DNA from: Planctomycetia bacterium
GTDB lineage: Bacteria; Planctomycetota; Planctomycetia; Pirellulales; PNKZ01
Assembly: GCA_021413845.1 (NCBI GenBank)
Contig: JAIOPP010000042.1
Location: forward strand, 1-50,445
Direction: 5' to 3'
DNA length: 50,445 bases
Shown here: positions 1 through 7,891 of the stretch, piece by piece
Numbering within the stretch: the first letter of the stretch is position 1
Layout: each line of letters starts with the position of its first letter
Program-made: the position numbers and the translations under genes
The notes under the pieces: model-generated
Databases searched by the model: none
Told to the model about the DNA's origin: nothing
Seen by the model: the letters and a program-made list of their open reading frames with translations, nothing else

Positions 1-273
1 GGCGCGATCATCGTCGCGGCCGACGGCACCGTCGAAGCCGCGGCCCAATATCTCGACGCGCCCGCGACCGACATCACCCTCTCGAAAGGGCTCGGGGCGC
101 GCCACTGGGCCGCCGCCGCCATCAGCCGCGCCACGAAAGCGGTCGCCGTCTGCGTCAGCGAGTCGAGCGGCACCGTCCGCATCTTTCAGAACGGCGAGGT
201 CGTGCTCCGCATCGAGCCGTTCCGCCGGCCGATGAAGTGGAAAGACTACGAACACGAACCGCCGGGCGAGTAG
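1..273 (+). CDS. cdaA: Diadenylate cyclase (DAC domain), C-terminal part
   Basis: Partial gene entering from the left edge; 90 codons remain before TAG at 271-273. The fragment matches the second half of the DisA_N/DAC domain that joins two ATP molecules into c-di-AMP. The first two residues (Gly-Ala) fit the end of the DGA motif, and the second signature lies at residues 32-36 as GARHW, followed by the family's AxxAISxxTKAVAVxVSESSG segment. The protein ends about 55 residues after this signature with no helix-hairpin-helix region, so a CdaA-type membrane enzyme is more likely than DisA; the membrane segments would lie upstream of the window. Oddity: the canonical RHR is RHW here. Domain call is strong; the CdaA subtype is inferred. 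Confidence 0.75.
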   Translation, partial: GAIIVAADGTVEAAAQYLDAPATDITLSKGLGARHWAAAAISRATKAVAVCVSESSGTVRIFQNGEVVLRIEPFRRPMKWKDYEHEPPGE

Positions 274-301
274 CTTTCTACAGCGACGTCAAAGCTCGCG
301 A

Positions 302-976
302 CTACTTGGCCGGTCGGCGCATCACGAGCGAGACCTCGAACCGCGACAATGCGCCGCTCGCCCGGACGATCGGAGCCGTCTTGATCTTCAGCTCGCTCAA
401 GGCCCGTTGATCTTGCTCGACTTGATAGAGATACACGCTCGGGTCGTCGAGCAACCGCCGCTCGAAGCGGTGGTTCGTCACCAGGAACTGCACTAGTCGG
501 CGCGCGTCGCCGGTCGTGCCGTTGAACGTGATCCGCTGCAATTGCTGTTTCGCATCGAAGTAGTAGGTGAGCGCGCCGGCGATATCGGACTGCGCGGTGC
601 CGCTGACGAGCGTCACGCGGTATCCCTGCGCGTCGAGCTCCGAGAGATGCGTCGTCACGCGCGGCCAAGTGGACATGACCCACACCGGCGTTATCTCCCA
701 ACGCAAAGCTTGCTCGAAGGGGACCAGCTTCTCATCGTGTGCCGAGACCGGCTTCGTCGCGGCAGGGTCGGCAGCCGTGTGCGCAGCCGGAGCCGCGTGG
801 CCCGCGGCATGAATCTCGGCGGCTGCATGCGGTGCAACGGCCGGCTTTTCCGTCGTTCCCGTCACCGCCTGGAGCGGCGATGTGATGGCTTCGCGCACGC
901 CCGAGCCGGACGAAAGCAAATACGGCAGGGCAGCCCCGCCGACGAGAAATGCGAGAAAAGATCCGCGACCGAACAT
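302..976 (-). CDS. Conserved planctomycete hypothetical protein (DUF6690-like)
   Basis: A 224-residue protein with an N-terminal membrane segment or uncleaved signal (residues 6-24, Phe/Leu/Gly rich), an Ala/His/Pro-rich low-complexity linker (about residues 35-80), and a C-terminal globular domain with alternating strands (about 85-220). The layout, a membrane anchor, flexible spacer and a domain facing the periplasm, is visible in the sequence. I recall similar proteins as DUF6690 in planctomycetes, but could not verify this. It is convergent with the diadenylate cyclase fragment (28 bp apart) and divergent from the methyltransferase gene. No catalytic motif is seen and no function is proposed. 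Confidence 0.6.
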   Translation of the reverse strand: MFGRGSFLAFLVGGAALPYLLSSGSGVREAITSPLQAVTGTTEKPAVAPHAAAEIHAAGHAAPAAHTAADPAATKPVSAHDEKLVPFEQALRWEITPVWVMSTWPRVTTHLSELDAQGYRVTLVSGTAQSDIAGALTYYFDAKQQLQRITFNGTTGDARRLVQFLVTNHRFERRLLDDPSVYLYQVEQDQRALSELKIKTAPIVRASGALSRFEVSLVMRRPAK

Positions 977-1202
977 GCTGATTCCTATCCTTCCGACGGA
1001 ACGCTTCTTTTCTTTCTTCGACGTTCCCGGTCGCTCGCCTGCATTTCGCTCGGCGACCGGTACGCCGAGCGCAAGTTCGTCGCGGTTGGTATATTCGGTG
1101 CCGACGCTACGTCCGCCGAGGTCGCCTCGACCGAAGGCCGGACGATCGACCCGTTCCGCATAACCGCGATTTCTTAACGGTCGCTTCTTGCTTGAGGATG
1201 CC

Positions 1203-2435
1203 TTGAGTTCCGATCTCGAAGACTATCGCTGGCTGGTCGGCGAAGAGGCCGGCGCGTTGCTTCAAGCCTCGGCCGACGCGATCGACACGCTGCAACTGGT
1301 GACGCGGCTGCGCAAGACCCTGAGTTCGGCTCGCGCCGCGCTCGTGGCGGAGCAAGTCGGGTTGCGACGTCGCGCAGTCAAGAAGTTTCCCGCCGCCTCG
1401 CGCCTGTACTTTACGAAGACGGGCCTCGAACAAGCGACCGACGCCGTCACGTCGCGCTACAAAGCCGCGCGATTTCCCGGCCACGCACCGACGGCTGATC
1501 TCTGTTGCGGCATCGGCGGCGACTTACTGGCCCTCGGCTTGCGCGGGCCGACGATCGGCTACGACCTCGACGCCCCGACGTCGATCTTCGCCGCCGCGAA
1601 CGTTCGTATGCTGCACGTTGCGAGCGGCGGAGCGTTGCAGGCCGGCGTCGTCTGCGCGAAGGCCGAGGCCGCGCACCTCGCCGACGTCGCGGCTTGGCAC
1701 ATCGATCCCGACCGTCGCCCCGGCGGCAAGCGAACGACGCACATCGAGCTGCATGAACCTTCGGTGGAGACGCTCGAGACGTTCCTCGCCGTCAACGCCG
1801 CCGCGGCGATCAAGCTCGCTCCGGCCGCCGAACCTTGGCCCGCGTGGACCGATCGCGCCGAATGGGAATGGCTCAGCCTCGACGGGGAGTGCCGACAATT
1901 GGTCGCTTGGTTCGGCGCGTTGACCGAACGGCATGGGAGCCGCCGAGCGACGATTCTGTCCGGCGATCGCGCACCCCGGTCGATCGTCGGGGAGCCGGAT
2001 GATGCGTTGTCTTACGAGGCCCGACTCGCCGTCGTCGAACTCGGCCGCTACTTGCACGAGCCCGACGCGGCGATCTTGGCTGCGAAACTCACGACCGCGG
2101 CCGGCGCGGAACACGGCCTGTCGTCGATCTTCTCCGGTTCCGCCTACCTGACGAGCGACCATCCCATCGTCGACGACGAAGCTTGGACCTCGTTCGAGAT
2201 CGTCGAAGCCCTGCCGTTCGACCTGCGCAAGCTCCGCACTTGGCTCGCGGAGCGTCGTATCGGCCGGCTCGAAATGAAGAAACGTGGGGTCGATTTCGAT
2301 CTCGAGCGACTTCGTAGCGAGTTGAAACTTCGCGGAGAGGAGTCGGCTTGCTTGATCTTGATTCGCCGAGGTGATAGGGTCACGGCCGTCGTGACCCGCC
2401 GAGTTGAGAACGGCGGAAGGACAACCGATTCATAG
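1203..2435 (+). CDS. Class I SAM-dependent methyltransferase with THUMP-like C-terminal domain
   Basis: About 410 residues. A helical N-terminal region (1-85) precedes a Rossmann-type methyltransferase core whose SAM-binding motif I reads DLCCGIGGDLLAL (about residues 99-111), followed by an acidic strand end (GYDLD). The C-terminal part (about 300-405) ends in a region rich in Arg/Lys with the pattern LRTWL..RRIGRLEMKKRGVDFD, typical of THUMP-like domains in these proteins. This suggests an RNA- or nucleic-acid-directed methyltransferase; the substrate is unknown. Start choice: no ATG is in frame. TTG at 1203 has GAGG at 1194-1197 with 5-nt spacing, whereas TTG at 1188 has no visible RBS; I prefer 1203. 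Confidence 0.75.
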   Translation: MSSDLEDYRWLVGEEAGALLQASADAIDTLQLVTRLRKTLSSARAALVAEQVGLRRRAVKKFPAASRLYFTKTGLEQATDAVTSRYKAARFPGHAPTADLCCGIGGDLLALGLRGPTIGYDLDAPTSIFAAANVRMLHVASGGALQAGVVCAKAEAAHLADVAAWHIDPDRRPGGKRTTHIELHEPSVETLETFLAVNAAAAIKLAPAAEPWPAWTDRAEWEWLSLDGECRQLVAWFGALTERHGSRRATILSGDRAPRSIVGEPDDALSYEARLAVVELGRYLHEPDAAILAAKLTTAAGAEHGLSSIFSGSAYLTSDHPIVDDEAWTSFEIVEALPFDLRKLRTWLAERRIGRLEMKKRGVDFDLERLRSELKLRGEESACLILIRRGDRVTAVVTRRVENGGRTTDS

Positions 2436-2459
2436 CCCACCTGTTAGCGAGCCCTCCGC

Positions 2460-3527
2460 ATGTTGACGTTCGACGCCCATCTCGACTTGAGCATGAATGC
2501 CTTGGAATGGAACCGCGACCTCACGAAGTCGGTTCACGAAATTCGCAAGCGTGAAGCCGGCCGGAACGATAAAGTCGACCGCGCGCAAGGGACCGTCGCC
2601 CTGCCCGACATGCGCCGCGGCCAGATCGGCCTCTGCGTCGCGACGCAGATCGGCCGCTACGTCGATCAGAAGAATCCGCTGCCGGGTTGGCATAGTCCCG
2701 AGATCGCGTGGGCGCAAACGCAAGGTCAGCTCGCTTGGTATCGGGCGATGGAAGAAGCCGGCGAGATGATCCAAATCAAAGACACGGCCGGCTTAGAGCG
2801 GCAAGTGGCGTTGTGGAGCAACGAGCCTCCGCCGGATGCCCCGATCGGTTATATCTTGAGCCTCGAAGGAGCCGATTCGATCCGCACGCCCGGTCATCTC
2901 GAGCAAGCCTACGCGCAAGGTTTGCGCGCGCTGGGGCCGGCGCACTACGGAGCGGGCCGCTACTCGCCCGGTACGCATCTGCCGGGCAAGCTCACGGCCC
3001 TTGGTCGCGAGTTGGTCGTCGAGATGGATCGCTTGGGGATGATTCTCGACGCGACCCATCTCTCGGACGAAGCGTTTTGGGAAGCGCTCGAACTCTTTCA
3101 CGGCCCGGTCTGGGCGAGCCATTCCAATTGCCGCAAGCTCGTGCCCGATCAACGTCAATTCGACGACGACCAAATCATGGCGCTGATTCAGCGCGGTGCG
3201 GTGATCGGCGGCGCGCTCGATGCTTGGATGATGGTGCCGGGCTGGATTCGCGGAACCACGACCCCTAAAAGCTCGGGCGTGAAGCTCGACCATCTGCTCG
3301 ACCATTGGGACCACATTTGCCAACTCGCCGGCAATGCGAAGCACATCGGCATCGGCACCGATCTCGACGGCGGCTACGGCCTAGAGCAAAGCCCCGGCGA
3401 CATCGATACGATCGCCGACCTAAATCGCCTGCCCGACATGCTGACCCGCCGCGGCTACGCGCAAGACGACATCCCAGGAATCATGAGCGGCAATTGGATT
3501 CGATTTTTGAAGAACGCCTGGGAGTAA
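2460..3527 (+). CDS. Membrane dipeptidase, peptidase family M19
   Basis: 355 residues, the normal size for renal-dipeptidase-like enzymes, which hydrolyse dipeptides with a dinuclear zinc centre in a TIM barrel. Visible ligands: DAHLD at residues 5-9 (His-x-Asp), LEGAD with the bridging Glu around residue 138, DATHLSDE with His near 199, ASHSNCR with His near 220, and GIGTDLDGGYG with Asp near 300. All five metal-site elements are present, so the enzyme should be active. No signal peptide, so probably cytoplasmic. It starts 24 bp after the methyltransferase stop and may be cotranscribed. The physiological dipeptide is not evident; peptidoglycan or D-amino-acid peptides are possible. Confidence 0.88.
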   Translation: MLTFDAHLDLSMNALEWNRDLTKSVHEIRKREAGRNDKVDRAQGTVALPDMRRGQIGLCVATQIGRYVDQKNPLPGWHSPEIAWAQTQGQLAWYRAMEEAGEMIQIKDTAGLERQVALWSNEPPPDAPIGYILSLEGADSIRTPGHLEQAYAQGLRALGPAHYGAGRYSPGTHLPGKLTALGRELVVEMDRLGMILDATHLSDEAFWEALELFHGPVWASHSNCRKLVPDQRQFDDDQIMALIQRGAVIGGALDAWMMVPGWIRGTTTPKSSGVKLDHLLDHWDHICQLAGNAKHIGIGTDLDGGYGLEQSPGDIDTIADLNRLPDMLTRRGYAQDDIPGIMSGNWIRFLKNAWE

Positions 3528-3824
3528 GAACACGGCGCGCCCGGAAGCCTACGGACGTGGCTTGGCCCAAATCTTCGCCTTGAGATTCGCACCGTGAAGT
3601 GCGATGTTGAGCTGCGTGAGGGAGACAGGACTCCGACCTCGTTAGGTTTCGACGCGTCGCTTGAGTGCGACGACGAATCGCGCTGGAAATCTCGAGCTCG
3701 TGCTGCGCCGCTTGTCGCCGTGCGAGCTTAGGGCAATCGACTTCATAGTCGGTCCGTCGCGACGCTAGTCGGCCCCGCGGTGTGAAAACCGCTCGGCGTC
3801 TTCTTCCGGCCTGCGGTGCGTAGG

Positions 3825-3842
3825 GGTTCGCCTCGGCGAACC
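3825..3842. repeat. Perfect 8-bp inverted repeat
   Basis: GGTTCGCC, two bases, then GGCGAACC. First of a run of short palindromes in this gap. No T-tract follows, so it is not an obvious intrinsic terminator. Confidence 0.5.
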
Positions 3843-4003
3843 TCGAAGCTTCGGGATCTGCGGTCGCTGCGCGTTCGGACGAAGCGCGTATCGAAAACAA
3901 ACCGCGGATCGAAACTTGCACGACGGTCTTCTCAGGGTTGCAACCCGGAGAGGAGCGCTTCGCTTGCCTCGGGTGTCGTCCGGTGCGTCGTCGGCCCGAC
4001 CTT

Positions 4004-4019
4004 GTTCTCCACGGAGAAC
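4004..4019. repeat. Perfect 7-bp inverted repeat
   Basis: GTTCTCC, AC, GGAGAAC. The right half GAGAAC recurs at 4045-4050, so two alternative pairings are possible. Part of the palindrome cluster. Confidence 0.45.
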
Positions 4020-4062
4020 CGTTCGGGAAGCAAAGCTCTGCGCAGAGAACGTTTGACAAGAT

Positions 4063-4079
4063 GCCCGAGCACCTCGGGC
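4063..4079. repeat. Perfect 7-bp inverted repeat
   Basis: GCCCGAG, CAC, CTCGGGC. Stable GC-rich hairpin without a T-tract; part of the palindrome cluster. Confidence 0.45.
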
Positions 4080-4145
4080 CGCGACGCACGAATCTTTTTT
4101 CAATCGCGAATCGAGGCGAGCACGGCCGTGCCGCGCGCAAGATGA

Positions 4146-4318
4146 AAGTAGCAGGCACGCTCCACGTGCCGTCCGCCACGACTGATAGGGAACGATCGTT
4201 ACGGTGTGTCCCCGGATATGCATCCGGGGCTATTGAACAAAGGCTGAACGGAGCGCGAGCATGCGTCGCGATGGAAAGGCGCAAGTGGTTACGGCACGTG
4301 GAACGTGCCTACTACTTT
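4146..4318. repeat. Inverted pair of hairpin elements (GGCACG...CGTGCC family)
   Basis: Two near-identical elements of about 27 bp face each other: 4146-4172 on the plus strand and 4292-4318 on the minus strand. Each has AAGTAG(C/T)A followed by a GGCACG stem, a 5-nt loop and CGTGCC (4154-4170 and 4293-4309). The right copy abuts the stop codon of the permease gene at 4318-4320. Together they could form a long cruciform around the 4209 element, or act as transcription end signals for the permease. Confidence 0.6.
4209..4236 (+). repeat. REP-like hairpin with CTATTGAA tail
   Basis: Stem CCCCGGAT, loop ATGC, stem ATCCGGGG, followed directly by CTATTGAA. The tail and the 4-nt A-T-x-C loop match three elements around the RAYT transposase gene (45500, 45573 and 46136), although the stem sequence differs. 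This suggests a dispersed copy of the same mobile hairpin family. Confidence 0.65.
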
Positions 4319-5499
4319 TAATAGCGAATGACTTTCCGCAACGTCCAGAGGCCGGCCAAGATCAGGATGATGTTTCCGACCCAGACCGCGTGTGGCGGGA
4401 AGGCGCCGTTTTTGGCGAAGTCGACCCCGAAGGCCAACAGCGGATAGTAGACGAACAAGATCGGCAAGAAGCACATAAAGAAGCTGGTCATGAAATCGGA
4501 ATTGCGCATCCGAATCGCCAGCGGCGCGCCGACGAGCGCGAAGCAGAAGCAACTGAAGCCGTTCGACCAGCGTCGATGCGGCTCCGTCTGCAAGCGAAAG
4601 ATCTTCTGCTGCGTGATCTTTTTCTCATCTTCTTCCGTGCCCCATTCGGCGGAGGCAAGCTCGGCGAAGTTGCCCGTCATCATGGCGAGGGCCGCTTTCG
4701 ACGCCAGTTCGTTGTATTGCGCTTCGATCTCTCGTTCGAGCTCCGCGATCACCGTCGGAATCACGTGCATCGCCATATAGGAGGGATGCGCGATTTCGAT
4801 GGCGGCATTCTTCTGATCCAGAGGAATCGAACGTTCGAGGACGTCGTTGTGAAAGAAAACCTTCCCTTTCCCTTCGACTTCGAGCTCGCCGTTGCGGCAA
4901 ATAATCGTGAGCACTCCCTCCGCCGGATCGCTGCGCAATTCGGCTTCTTCGGAACTCATGGTCATCGAGCTGTTCTTCGACTGCAGCGAGATCGTCGGGC
5001 TGATGAGCTTGCGCCCTTCGACTCGCTTGACGACGATCGAGATGCCGTTCGCGGAATAAGTTCGTTGCGTGCGCAACATGCCGTAGACGATCTCTTCGAC
5101 CGATTCGAGCACGACCCGGCGCACCCCTTCACGCCCCCAAGTGACGGCGAGGTCATTGAGCCAGACCGTCGCCACGCTCAATATGAACGACAGGATCAGG
5201 ACCGGCCAAAGAATCGTCATCGGGCTGATCCCGAGCGACTTCAGCGCGGTGACTTCGTTCGAGCTCGACATCCGCCCGTAGACCATGCACGCGGCGAGCA
5301 AGATCGTCGCCGGCACCGTATACCGCAAGGCATCCGGCAAGACGAACGGAATCAACTGCACGACTTGCTGCGGCTCGAGCCCTTGCGCGCGGGCCTCTTT
5401 CACGAGCCCGATGAGGATGAACAGCAGCGTCAACACGCCTAATGAAAGGCTGAAGATCTTAAGCAGTTCGAACAGCACGTAACGGCTAATGATGCCCAT
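4318..5499 (-). CDS. LptF/LptG family (YjgP/YjgQ) permease
   Basis: 393 residues with the family's layout: two or three N-terminal membrane segments (about 10-30, 55-75, 95-120), a central periplasmic beta-rich domain (about 130-290), and three C-terminal membrane segments (about 310-390). LptF and LptG form the inner-membrane part of the LptB2FG transporter that extracts lipopolysaccharide for delivery to the outer membrane. The signatures RYVLFELLKIF near the start, SSNEVTALKSLGIS near residue 85 and the PHRRW/PLAIR region before the last helices fit. I chose ATG at 5497-5499; the frame stays open further upstream but would overlap lpxB. Whether this is LptF or LptG cannot be told by eye. 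Divergent from lpxB, another lipid A function. Confidence 0.85.
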   Translation of the reverse strand: MGIISRYVLFELLKIFSLSLGVLTLLFILIGLVKEARAQGLEPQQVVQLIPFVLPDALRYTVPATILLAACMVYGRMSSSNEVTALKSLGISPMTILWPVLILSFILSVATVWLNDLAVTWGREGVRRVVLESVEEIVYGMLRTQRTYSANGISIVVKRVEGRKLISPTISLQSKNSSMTMSSEEAELRSDPAEGVLTIICRNGELEVEGKGKVFFHNDVLERSIPLDQKNAAIEIAHPSYMAMHVIPTVIAELEREIEAQYNELASKAALAMMTGNFAELASAEWGTEEDEKKITQQKIFRLQTEPHRRWSNGFSCFCFALVGAPLAIRMRNSDFMTSFFMCFLPILFVYYPLLAFGVDFAKNGAFPPHAVWVGNIILILAGLWTLRKVIRY

Positions 5500-5668
5500 A
5501 GAGCCGCGTAGTTTCGTTGGGGTTGCCGGCAGGGTCAAGGTCAGTTGTGCCGGCAGCGAGCGAGCGCGATCCGCCTTCCTTAGAATTACCCGTTTTGACA
5601 TACTTCCGCGTTCATTTCGACGTAGCGATCCTGCCGACGTTTCACGAACCTCTTGCCGAAACAAGCCG

Positions 5669-6934
5669 ATGCGCATCTTCTTTTCCGTCGGAGAACCGAG
5701 CGGCGACCTGCATGGCGCGAACCTGATTCGCGCTCTTCGGCAGCGCCGGCCCGATGTCGAATGCATGGGCTACGGCGGGCCGTTGATGGCCGAGGCCGGC
5801 TGCGCGCTGCATCGCGACCTCACGGCGCTCGCCGTGATGTGGCTGCTGCGCGTGCTGCTGAACTTGCACAAGTTTCTCGATCTCGTCTCGAAGGCCGATC
5901 GCTTCTTCCGTCACCAGCGACCCGACGCCGTCGTGCTCATCGACTATCCGGGCTTCAACTGGTGGATCGCTCGTCGCGCGAAGGCGCACGGCATTCCGGT
6001 GTTCTATTACACGCCGCCGCAAATCTGGGGTTGGGCAAGTTGGCGCGTCGCGAAGATGCGCCGCTTCGTCGACCATGTGCTGTGCAGCCTACCGTTCGAG
6101 GAGAAATGGTTTCGCGATCGGGGCTGCCACGCCGAGTTCATCGGCCATCCCTATTTCGATGAGGTGCGACGTCAGCGGTTCGATCAAGAATTTCTCGACG
6201 GACTCGCCGCCGCAGGGACTGGTCCGCTCGTAACGATTCTTCCCGGCTCGCGCACGCAGGAAGTCGAACAAAACCTGCCGACGTTTCTGCGCGCGGCGCA
6301 AGAGATCCGCCGACGGGTGCCGAACGTGCGCTTCGCCGTGGCGGCGTTTCGTCCGCATCAAGCCGAATGGGCGCGCGAGCTCGTTGCCAAGCTGCAGATG
6401 GATGTGAAAGTCTTCGTCGGCCGAACCCCGGAGTTGATTCGCGCCGCGACCTGTTGCTTGGCCTGCTCGGGAAGCGTCTCGCTGGAGTTGCTCTACCATC
6501 GCAAGCCGACGGTGATCGGCTACCGAGTCGCGCGGTTCGGCTATCTCGTACAGAATTTCTTCCGACAAGTTCCCTATATCACGCTCGTCAATCTCTTGGC
6601 GACGGGCCGACTCGAGCGCGATCGGGCTGCGGAAGGGCGCGGAGAATCGCCGCTCGACGATCCACGCGTGTTGTTCCCGGAGTTTCTTTCGGCCGAGGAT
6701 CGCTCGCCGGAGATGGGAACCCAGGTCGTCGAATGGCTGACCAACGAAGCGGTGCGCGAGCGCACGATCGGCCGACTGGCCCGACTTTGCGACGAAGTGG
6801 GAGGCGGCGGAGCCTCGGCTCGCGGCGCCGACTACATCGTGAACGTCCTCGAACCCTCGCCGACTCCGATCGCCCGGCCGCACTATCTTCGCGCCTCGGT
6901 CGGCAAGGCTACAATAACTCGGCGGTCGAACTAG
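5669..6934 (+). CDS. lpxB: Lipid-A-disaccharide synthase
   Basis: 421 residues, glycosyltransferase family 19. It joins UDP-2,3-diacylglucosamine and lipid X to form the lipid A disaccharide, acting at the cytoplasmic face of the inner membrane. Signatures seen: GEPSGDLHGANL at residues 7-18, a GYGGPLM motif near 36, IDYPGFNW near 92, YYTPPQIWGW near 110, LPGSRTQEV near 190 and the CSGSVSLELLYHRKP motif near 270. Start: ATG at 5669 begins the conserved MRIFFSVGEPSGD; the frame is open 60 codons further upstream but that stretch looks non-coding. About 170 bp separate it from the divergent permease start, leaving room for two promoters. Confirms an LPS-type outer membrane. Confidence 0.95.
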   Translation: MRIFFSVGEPSGDLHGANLIRALRQRRPDVECMGYGGPLMAEAGCALHRDLTALAVMWLLRVLLNLHKFLDLVSKADRFFRHQRPDAVVLIDYPGFNWWIARRAKAHGIPVFYYTPPQIWGWASWRVAKMRRFVDHVLCSLPFEEKWFRDRGCHAEFIGHPYFDEVRRQRFDQEFLDGLAAAGTGPLVTILPGSRTQEVEQNLPTFLRAAQEIRRRVPNVRFAVAAFRPHQAEWARELVAKLQMDVKVFVGRTPELIRAATCCLACSGSVSLELLYHRKPTVIGYRVARFGYLVQNFFRQVPYITLVNLLATGRLERDRAAEGRGESPLDDPRVLFPEFLSAEDRSPEMGTQVVEWLTNEAVRERTIGRLARLCDEVGGGGASARGADYIVNVLEPSPTPIARPHYLRASVGKATITRRSN

Positions 6935-7066
6935 GCAACATCGAACGAAGCGGCTCAGAACGGGTATTGCGGGTGCTATACTGCGCGCGAGTGCGGCGTT
7001 CGATCGTTGCGGCGCTTCGTATGCCGGCCGCTCTCCGTTTCTTGCCTTTCGCTTAAGGTCTTTCGC

Positions 7067-7816
7067 GTGATACTCAGCGAGCCTCCGCGTTCCCCGTACG
7101 ACGTTCACTTCCGGCTGTTCGGGGTTCCGGTACGCATTCATCCGTTCTTCTGGCTCTTTACGGTGCTGCTCTCCGGCAACGGCAAGCCGAGCTTCGTCCT
7201 GATTTGGTTGGCGGCGGTCGTCTTGTCGCTCCTGGTGCATGAATTCGGGCATGTGTTCGCCTTCCGCAGGTTCGGCGTCGATTCGTATGTCGTGCTGCAT
7301 TCGTTCGGCGGATTGGCGGTCCCATACGGCGGCTATGGCGGCTCCTTCGCTCCGCGGCTGGCGCCGCGCGATGGAGCGATCGTGGCCTTTGCCGGTCCTG
7401 CGGCGGAAATGCTTTCGGCGTATCTCCTCGTCGCCGTTTGTTATGCGGCGGGCTACGACGTCGTGTTCCCACCGAGTGGGTTTTTCCGGTTCGTTCCGAT
7501 CGTCGTCGTCGGCACGTCTTCGTTTCTGAGTCAGTTCGTCAATTTGTACGTGCTGATCAGCCTGTTTTGGGCGTTGATCAACCTGCTGCCGATCGTGCCG
7601 CTCGACGGTGGCCGGATCTCTCAATTCCTATTCACGCGCTTCGATCCGCAAACCGGTCCGCGTCAGGCCTTGATCTTGTCGATCATCGTCGCCGGACTGA
7701 CTGCCGCGCTGATGTTCCTCGAAATCAGTTTGTTCTCCGGAATTTTTTTCATCTACCTCGCTTATACGAGTTACCAAGCGCTGCAAGACCTCGGCTACGG
7801 CGGACGACGTTGGTAA
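7067..7816 (+). CDS. Site-2 protease family (M50) intramembrane metalloprotease
   Basis: About 249 residues and five or six hydrophobic segments. The zinc motif HEFGH lies at residues 58-62 inside a membrane helix, and the second ligand motif NLLPIVPLDGGR lies near residue 180. Glycine-rich loop between helices (GGYGG near 88). These are the group-3 SpoIVFB-like M50 proteases that cut membrane-bound substrates; no PDZ or CBS domain is present. Start: GTG at 7067 with AAGG at 7055-7058; an upstream in-frame start at 7007 lacks support and adds an odd Cys-rich stretch. The substrate is unknown. It lies 132 bp downstream of lpxB. Confidence 0.85.
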   Translation: MILSEPPRSPYDVHFRLFGVPVRIHPFFWLFTVLLSGNGKPSFVLIWLAAVVLSLLVHEFGHVFAFRRFGVDSYVVLHSFGGLAVPYGGYGGSFAPRLAPRDGAIVAFAGPAAEMLSAYLLVAVCYAAGYDVVFPPSGFFRFVPIVVVGTSSFLSQFVNLYVLISLFWALINLLPIVPLDGGRISQFLFTRFDPQTGPRQALILSIIVAGLTAALMFLEISLFSGIFFIYLAYTSYQALQDLGYGGRRW

Positions 7817-7891
7817 CGGGCGTCGCTTGAGCAGCCGAAGCTCGCCGGACGAGGTCGCAAGCGAGAGTCGCGATGTTAAAAAGGGTAGACT

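Larger units (their letters stand above)
3528..4317. other. 790-bp non-coding gap dense in short palindromes
   Basis: Lies between two convergent genes (dipeptidase and LptF-type permease). Open frames here have no recognisable protein character. I can read at least seven clear inverted repeats between 3825 and 4309, with stems of mostly 6-8 bp and loops of 2-5 nt: 3825-3842, 3935-3946 (palindrome GGGTTGCAACCC), 4004-4019, 4036-4047, 4063-4079, 4154-4170, 4209-4228 and 4293-4309. The last three belong to two recurrent families described separately. The first 250 bp (3528-3780) hold nothing I recognise. Confidence 0.6.

Noticed and set aside
3481-4284. A 267-codon open frame on the minus strand in the hairpin-rich gap
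   Set aside because: Arg/Ser/Pro-rich composition, no domain, overlaps the dipeptidase end and the palindromes; long open frames are common by chance at this GC content.
4261-5442. A 393-codon plus-strand frame
   Set aside because: Antisense shadow of the LptF/LptG-type permease, which has the real membrane topology.
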